From positions 1 to 10,466 of the forward strand of contig SDWK01000596.1 in assembly GCA_004195335.1 (NCBI GenBank): a stretch of DNA of 10,466 bases, in the 5' to 3' direction. The DNA is from Shewanella sp. Its GTDB lineage: Bacteria > Pseudomonadota > Gammaproteobacteria > Enterobacterales > Shewanellaceae. This document shows, in pieces, positions 6,114 through 10,466 of the stretch. Position 1 is the first letter of the stretch. Each line of letters begins with the position of its first letter. The notes beneath the pieces are model-generated. The model was not told the origin of the DNA. It was given only the letters and a program-made list of their open reading frames with translations, and made no database searches. A program made the translations under genes and the position numbers.

Positions 6114-7742
6114 ATGTACAAAGCGTTTTTTGGATTAAGCGATAACCCATTTTCTATCGCACCCAACCCTCATTATCTCTTCCTCAGTGACAGGCACCGT
6201 GAAGCGTTGGCACATCTGACTTATGGGTTAGGGGAAACGGGGGGCTTTGTACTTTTGACCGGCGAAGTCGGTACCGGTAAAACAACGGTTTCTCGTTGTC
6301 TGCTCAACCAGTTGCCGGAAAACACCGATACGGCGTTTATTCTTAACCCTTCTCTCACTGAGCTAGAGCTGTTGGCCACCCTCTGCGATGCACTCTCTAT
6401 CGTATATGAGAAGAATCCTAGTCTGAAACAGCTCACCGATCTGTTGAGTCACTTCCTGCTGACCAATCACAGTAAAGGACGCAATACCGTTCTGATCATC
6501 GATGAAGCTCAGCATCTGCGTGCCGAAGTGCTTGAGCAGCTACGTTTGTTGACCAATTTAGAAACGGACACCAAGAAATTACTTCAGGTTATCCTGATTG
6601 GTCAGCCTGAATTGCAACAGCTGTTAAGGCGTCAAGAGCTGCGTCAGCTGGCACAAAGGATCACCGCCCGTTATCACCTCCTTCCTCTGACACCTGAAGA
6701 GGTTGGCCTGTATGTACAGCACAGGCTGAAGGTGGCTGGCCGTCATGAGCCCCTGTTCAACAGCCGCTCGATTAAGGCATTGCATAAATATAGTGGTGGT
6801 ATTCCAAGACTTATCAATTTGTTGTGTGAGCGGGCATTAATGGCGGGCTATGCCCAGTCTAAAGTGCCTATCGACCATAAAATGGTGATCTCTGCTTCGG
6901 CAGAAGTATTGGGCGAAGATATTAAGGAGACTAACTACCTGTTTCCGATTGGGATTGCTACCGCTATCGGCTTAACCTGTATGCTGGGATACTTGATTTT
7001 TAATCAGATAGATTTTGCGCCAGAGAAGAGGGGCGTGAATCTGCAAGCTGCTCAAGCTGCTCAAGCGGTTCAACCATCAGTTGAAAAAACAAGTCCCGCT
7101 AAGCTGAGTTCGAGTCAGCGGGTGCTTAATAGTGCGATAGACAGTAGCCGAAGTATAGACTCCGCTTATGCCAGTATCCTTGGGCTGTGGGGCAAGGTGC
7201 CCTATATCGGGCTGACAGCATGTCAGTCGGCTGAGCAGCAGGGATTGTCCTGTTTTCAGCAGCAGGGAAATTGGAATTCGTTGATACGATTAAATTTCCC
7301 CGCGGTGGTTTATCTTGTCGACGCGGAGAAGCGAGCCTTCTATGGAACGGTCGTATCCAGACAGGGAGAGCAACTGTTATTACAGCTCAATGAACAACAG
7401 CTTTGGGTTGAGCGAGAGTGGTTCACTCGTCATTTCAGTGGTACTTTTGAGATCCTTTGGCAGGCCCCTTCAAATCAACCCCGAGAGATTGGCCAGGGAG
7501 CTAATCCGGTACAAATCCAGTGGCTAGAGAATAGCTTGGCTCATATAGATAACACGGTCCCCAGGCTCGTAAACCGCTTCGATAGCCAGTTAGAAGAGCA
7601 ACTTAAACGCTTTCAACGTGAACATGGTTTGAGAGCGGATGCGATTGCCGGCAGTCAAACCTTAGTGCAGCTTAATCTCTATCTTAGTGCTCAAGGGCCA
7701 AGATTAGTAGAAGGTTCGCTAGAAAGTAAGGGACAATACTGA
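6114..7742 (+). CDS. gspA: Type II secretion ATPase with peptidoglycan-binding domain, GspA/ExeA
   Basis: GspA/ExeA is an inner-membrane ATPase that with GspB binds peptidoglycan and helps the GspD secretin assemble through the wall. The 542 residues match ExeA in length and order. The start MYKAFFGLSDNPFSIAPNP is the family's conserved N-terminus. The cytoplasmic AAA domain has Walker A GEVGTGKTT (50-58), Walker B VLIIDEA (126-132), the LIGQPEL segment (161-167) and an arginine-rich patch. One membrane helix lies at about 276-297, then a Q/A-rich linker (309-320). A periplasmic region (about 335-450) resembles the inactive C39-peptidase-like fold of this family. A peptidoglycan-binding domain (about 465-522, LKRFQREHGLRADAIAG) ends the protein. 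MshM is similar at the N-terminus but about half as long. Ribosome binding site AAGGA lies at 6098-6102. It overlaps gspB by one base. Confidence 0.93.
   Translation: MYKAFFGLSDNPFSIAPNPHYLFLSDRHREALAHLTYGLGETGGFVLLTGEVGTGKTTVSRCLLNQLPENTDTAFILNPSLTELELLATLCDALSIVYEKNPSLKQLTDLLSHFLLTNHSKGRNTVLIIDEAQHLRAEVLEQLRLLTNLETDTKKLLQVILIGQPELQQLLRRQELRQLAQRITARYHLLPLTPEEVGLYVQHRLKVAGRHEPLFNSRSIKALHKYSGGIPRLINLLCERALMAGYAQSKVPIDHKMVISASAEVLGEDIKETNYLFPIGIATAIGLTCMLGYLIFNQIDFAPEKRGVNLQAAQAAQAVQPSVEKTSPAKLSSSQRVLNSAIDSSRSIDSAYASILGLWGKVPYIGLTACQSAEQQGLSCFQQQGNWNSLIRLNFPAVVYLVDAEKRAFYGTVVSRQGEQLLLQLNEQQLWVEREWFTRHFSGTFEILWQAPSNQPREIGQGANPVQIQWLENSLAHIDNTVPRLVNRFDSQLEEQLKRFQREHGLRADAIAGSQTLVQLNLYLSAQGPRLVEGSLESKGQY
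7044..7070 (+). repeat. Nine-base tandem repeat inside gspA
   Basis: CAAGCTGCT occurs twice in tandem (7044-7052, 7053-7061), followed by a diverged third copy CAAGCGGTT (7062-7070). It encodes the QAA/QAA/QAV linker just after the membrane helix, so slippage would change linker length without shifting the frame. Confidence 0.7.
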
Positions 7743-8749
7743 TGTCAATATTACTCGAAGCTGTCACGCGGGCTAAACAACAGGAACTGGAGTCTGATCT
7801 CGATCCTGTGTTAACGCCCCGAGCACAATACGAGAATTTTTCTAAACCCAAAAGTAACGCCCTGATGTTATCGCTCATCGTGATTATATTGAGTTTGTTG
7901 GTCGTCATCGTTTGGCTGGCAACGAGTCACTTATCGTCGCAGAGCTTACTCACTGAGAAAGCTTCGAACGAAGCCAGAACCTTAGTGAATACCCCTTCTG
8001 AGCCGTTGAGTCTCGATGGCCAGAATATGGCTTCTAATGGTGTGAATCTGAGTACGCCGGCCTCAGGTGATAATGATATTAAATTAGCCGGAAAGGTGGC
8101 ACTGCCTCTGGCTATGGCCCTTCCTACCAAGCCTGTAGTCATTGATAATCGTTATTCTAAGGTTGCAACTGTCCAGCAAGAAAGTGGTAGCGCTGTCGAG
8201 GTGGCTCAAAGGGCTGTAAACCCTCACAGAGATGCGGAGCCGGTGGATGAAGAGCCGATTATATTAGGCGCCAACACTAACCAGAAAGGCCAAGATATGC
8301 TCGCTGCACTTAAGTATCAGGTTGATACGGCAGCATCGGAGCTTGGTATGAATAAGGTTTCTCCGGCTGAGACCGTGGAACAGAAGAACCAGTATCAGAA
8401 TAAGAATAACTTATTAGCGGCATTTGAAGCTGCGCTTAAAGAGGTTGAGATCGAAAAGTCTGTAGCCCGCCCGGTGACAGAGCCAAAACTCGACCCTATT
8501 CCTACCCCAAAAGCGGATGATTTACCTAAATATGGTCAGTTACCGGCGGGGTTACAACTACAGGTGCCTGAATTTAATATTGTCGCTCATATGTATGCGA
8601 GCAATCCCAATAATCGTTGGCTCAATGTCGATGGCGCCGAGTTACAACAAGGCGGTATGATTGGCGACAAGTTAGAGATTATAGAGATACGCCCTAGAGA
8701 TGTGGTGCTGGCGATAGAAGGTACTCAGTTTAAGGTACCGGCTATTTAG
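7742..8749 (+). CDS. gspB: Type II secretion assembly protein GspB/ExeB
   Basis: GspB partners GspA in a membrane complex that guides secretin assembly. The 335-residue product has a short cytoplasmic N-terminus opening with the family-like MSILLEAVTRAKQQE, one membrane helix at about 40-61, a long low-complexity periplasmic linker rich in Pro, Glu, Asn and Ser (65-265), and a compact C-terminal GspB domain from about 270. That domain is recognisable by LQVPEFNIVAHMYASNPNNRW (spanning 272-293) and the strands GDKLEIIEIRPRDVVLAIEG (308-327). The start codon overlaps the gspA stop (TGATG at 7740-7744), with ribosome binding site AAGGGA at 7728-7733, indicating coupled translation and roughly equal production. 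No other gsp genes are visible, so the main secretion operon must lie elsewhere if present. Confidence 0.92.
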   Translation: MSILLEAVTRAKQQELESDLDPVLTPRAQYENFSKPKSNALMLSLIVIILSLLVVIVWLATSHLSSQSLLTEKASNEARTLVNTPSEPLSLDGQNMASNGVNLSTPASGDNDIKLAGKVALPLAMALPTKPVVIDNRYSKVATVQQESGSAVEVAQRAVNPHRDAEPVDEEPIILGANTNQKGQDMLAALKYQVDTAASELGMNKVSPAETVEQKNQYQNKNNLLAAFEAALKEVEIEKSVARPVTEPKLDPIPTPKADDLPKYGQLPAGLQLQVPEFNIVAHMYASNPNNRWLNVDGAELQQGGMIGDKLEIIEIRPRDVVLAIEGTQFKVPAI

Positions 8750-8756
8750 AAGCGAT

Positions 8757-8823
8757 TACGAGGTACGAGATCTTAGTTTTTAAGTTATCATACCTCATAC
8801 CTCATACCTCATACCTTATGCCT
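8757..8823. repeat. Inverted cluster of heptamer repeats between gspB and nhaD
   Basis: Two tandem TACGAGG/A units (8757-8763, 8764-8770) are followed by four perfect CATACCT units (8789-8816) and a diverged TATGCCT (8817-8823). CATACCT on the other strand reads AGGTATG, a one-base variant of the left-hand unit AGGTACG, so the two blocks face each other. GAGGTA-C-GA (8760-8768) can pair with TC-A-TACCTC (8788-8796), and CTTA (8772-8775) with TAAG (8781-8784) around the loop GTTTT. The hairpin lies between convergent gene ends and may terminate one or both transcripts. The right block abuts the nhaD stop. Confidence 0.75.
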
Positions 8824-10071
8824 CTATCCATAGAAGTGATATGACAGTAGTAAGGTCAAGCCGTAACCTAAGCTATAGCAAAGCAATAGTGCTGGGACGT
8901 ATCTAAGGTAGCTGACAAACGTCAGCTCTTTTACCTTACTCATGGCGATGATCCCCGCCGCCGAACCAATCACCAACAAAGAGCCGCCAACGCCAACTGA
9001 ATAGGTCAATCCTAGCCACTCAGGTGTATTGAGTATGGGTTCAGCTTTTAACAGCGCAGCAGTGAGGGGCACGTTATCGAGCAGCGCCGAGCCAATACCG
9101 GTAACAAAGTTTGAAATATTAGGATCGAACTGGGCATAGACCTGAGTTAAAAGATCTAAGGTACCAATTTCTTTCAGCATGCCGACTAATAAGAGTATTC
9201 CGAGGAAGAAGAGCAGAGTGTCGTACTCGACCTGACGTATGTATTCGAGGATCTGTAACTCCTCTTTGTTGCTTCGGGAGCTGTGTCCAACGAGGAACAT
9301 CACAGAGAGGCCTGTCAAAAATGTCAGTACGGGTGGAATACTAAAGAGTACGTTTAGTGCCATGGTCGCAATAATGGTTGAGAAAAAGATCGCCGCAATC
9401 ACCACATCGACCCTCTGATACTCTCTCTTTATCGGTGTCATGCTGACATGGCCTTCGGCCTCCAATGAAAACAACACGGCGAGCAACATCACACTGGTAG
9501 CTGCCGGGATAAATAACACCAGAAGCTGTGACATTTGAACGTGTCCGCCGAGGAAGATCATTAAGGTCGTGACATCACCGGTAATTAACGCGACTCCGCC
9601 GGAGTTAACCGCAAAAATAATCAGCACCGCCATACGACGACGCATTTGACTATCAAGCTTGAATGTCGTCAACAGCCCCAGTGATACCAATGTGGCGGTG
9701 ACGTTGTCACAAATGGCAGACAAGACCAAAGAGAAAAGCGCCACCTGAAGCATCAAGGCTCTTACCGATACTTTCTGAGGAAATAGCTTCTGTACTAAGA
9801 TCTGTATCATGCCTTTGGCATTGAGATAGGCAACGAATGTCATTGTCGACATCAGAAACAACCAAAGGGTGGCGATTTCTAATAAGTTTTCGTTAAGTTC
9901 AGCTTCAACTATTTTTTCATGAGCGGGGTCTCCTGCACTCATAAACAGGACAACCCAAGAGATACAACCAAAAAACAGTGTGGTCTTGGCTTTATTCAGG
10001 TGGGTGACTTCTTCAAATATGATACTTAACAGGGCTAACACGGCGAGAGATATCAGGAATAGGTAGAGCAT
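8824..10071 (-). CDS. nhaD: Na+/H+ antiporter, NhaD type (IT superfamily)
   Basis: NhaD antiporters export Na+ (and Li+) for incoming H+ across the inner membrane, supporting sodium and pH homeostasis, a typical need of marine bacteria. The 415-residue product is mostly hydrophobic, with about 11-13 membrane segments and no cleavable signal. Conserved ion-transport motifs are visible: SAICDNVTATL (118-128), SGGVALITGDVTT (157-169), ALLDNVPLTAAL (329-340) and GGSLLVIGSAAG (362-373). The two DN-containing motifs in the two halves fit the inverted-repeat architecture of the superfamily, and aspartates such as D122, D166 and D332 are likely transport residues. ArsB-type exporters belong to the same superfamily, but these motifs favour NhaD. 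The ATG has ribosome binding site TAGGAA seven bases upstream (minus strand, 10084-10079). It is convergent with gspB. Confidence 0.92.
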   Translation of the reverse strand: MLYLFLISLAVLALLSIIFEEVTHLNKAKTTLFFGCISWVVLFMSAGDPAHEKIVEAELNENLLEIATLWLFLMSTMTFVAYLNAKGMIQILVQKLFPQKVSVRALMLQVALFSLVLSAICDNVTATLVSLGLLTTFKLDSQMRRRMAVLIIFAVNSGGVALITGDVTTLMIFLGGHVQMSQLLVLFIPAATSVMLLAVLFSLEAEGHVSMTPIKREYQRVDVVIAAIFFSTIIATMALNVLFSIPPVLTFLTGLSVMFLVGHSSRSNKEELQILEYIRQVEYDTLLFFLGILLLVGMLKEIGTLDLLTQVYAQFDPNISNFVTGIGSALLDNVPLTAALLKAEPILNTPEWLGLTYSVGVGGSLLVIGSAAGIIAMSKVKELTFVSYLRYVPALLLCYSLGYGLTLLLSYHFYG

Positions 10072-10097
10072 AGATCAGTTCCTACAGCAAATTAATC

Positions 10098-10117
10098 GTT
10101 TACCCTAAAAGGTAAAC
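10098..10117. repeat. Perfect inverted repeat just upstream of nhaD
   Basis: GTTTACC (10098-10104) and GGTAAAC (10111-10117) are perfect inverted arms around CTAAAA. It starts 27 bases upstream of the nhaD start codon. On the minus strand it falls exactly between a weak TTGTTT (10119-10114) and ATTAAT (10096-10091), spaced 17 bases, so it could be an operator in the promoter. That promoter would give a very short leader, so it may instead be a 5'-leader hairpin. The symmetry is seen directly; the function is inferred. Confidence 0.55.
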
Positions 10118-10153
10118 AATGACTAAAATCAAGGTTTGATTAAGCTTGGTATG

Positions 10154-10390
10154 TTATCGCTGCGGATTAGGCCATAGAGATCGCCAGAAAACAAGTGTTA
10201 ACTGGTGCTTGTTTTGAGGTGAAAGTGTGAGCTTGGTCGTCTCTGGTGAGTGCTGATAGCGATCAGCTTCGCTAAATACCCCATCATCGATTGTGCCTGC
10301 TAATGTTTCTTCAAGCTCATTTTCACCGTGTGTTATAGATAGGGGAAGCCTGCTTCTGTCGGCACGCTTCAGGCAATAAGTAACAGACAA
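10154..10390 (-). CDS. Doubtful small hypothetical protein or gene remnant
   Basis: A 78-residue frame opens with TTG at 10390 and ends at 10154. I do not recognise the product; it has no signal peptide or membrane segment, and ends with LTLVFWRSLWPNPQR. Its codon choice looks reasonably protein-like, but support is weak: TTG is the only plausible initiation codon, no ribosome binding site precedes it, and the frame begins directly after a strong terminator (10393-10417), leaving no room for its own promoter. It may be the remnant of a longer gene that lost its 5' end, or a chance frame. Nothing else gene-like is seen on either strand between 10072 and 10392; the AATCAA/TTGATT inverted repeat at 10127-10141 is too AT-rich to call. 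Confidence 0.22.
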   Translation of the reverse strand: MSVTYCLKRADRSRLPLSITHGENELEETLAGTIDDGVFSEADRYQHSPETTKLTLSPQNKHQLTLVFWRSLWPNPQR

Positions 10391-10392
10391 TA

Positions 10393-10417
10393 AAAAAGGA
10401 CGCTGATGCGTCCTTTT
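10393..10417 (-). terminator. Intrinsic terminator, strongest on the minus strand
   Basis: AAAAGGACGC (10394-10403) pairs with GCGTCCTTTT (10408-10417) around TGAT. On the minus strand the stem is followed by six T and then ATTG, a strong Rho-independent terminator. On the plus strand only four T follow, so weak bidirectional action is possible. No rightward gene ends nearby, so it probably ends a leftward gene lying mostly outside the window; a minus-strand TAA at 10458-10456, preceded by codons for Ala-Lys, could be its stop, but too little is visible to name it. Confidence 0.85.
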
Positions 10418-10466
10418 CGATTTCAGCTAGCTAGATGTTAGCCAGAGATCAATGCTTACTTAGCCA

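Noticed and set aside
10456..10466. 3' end of a leftward gene at the right edge
   Set aside because: A stop codon and a downstream terminator fit, but two or three codons are too few to support a gene call.

Overview
The window looks like a piece of a gammaproteobacterial chromosome, most likely Shewanella or a close marine relative. This rests on remembered protein similarity (FolK, Cca, an Lpp-type lipoprotein, ExeA/GspA, NhaD), a mid-range GC content and AT-rich intergenic spacers. It reads as ordinary core chromosome: I see no phage, transposase, CRISPR array, tRNA or rRNA.

Layout. 1-1659 (+): the 3' part of folB, directly abutting folK, then uppP; this is the end of a folate-biosynthesis cluster followed by undecaprenyl-pyrophosphate recycling. 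1711-2610 (+): a divergent member of the RlmA (23S rRNA guanine-N1) methyltransferase family. 2777-3778 (+): a secreted LysM-containing L,D-transpeptidase of the ErfK/YbiS type, with an intrinsic terminator. 4075-4341 (-): a Braun-type lipoprotein (Lpp), convergent with the transpeptidase. 4649-5890 (-): cca, the tRNA CCA-adding enzyme. 6114-8749 (+): gspA and gspB (ExeAB type), overlapping by one base. 8824-10071 (-): an NhaD-type Na+/H+ antiporter. 10072-10392 has no confident gene, only a dubious 78-residue reading frame. A strong terminator at 10393-10417 probably serves a leftward gene lying mostly beyond the right edge.

How the genes fit together. Besides the housekeeping genes (folB, folK, cca, RlmA-like), most of the window concerns the cell wall and envelope. 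UppP regenerates the lipid carrier for peptidoglycan. The L,D-transpeptidase is of the class that attaches Lpp to peptidoglycan, and a likely substrate is encoded immediately next to it. GspA has a peptidoglycan-binding C-terminus and works with GspB to place the type II secretion secretin through the wall. No new multi-gene system is evident. The points most worth checking are the Lpp with an 11-residue N-terminal coiled-coil extension, its hairpin plus C-rich downstream region, the divergent RlmA-like protein, and an inverted cluster of heptamer repeats between gspB and nhaD.
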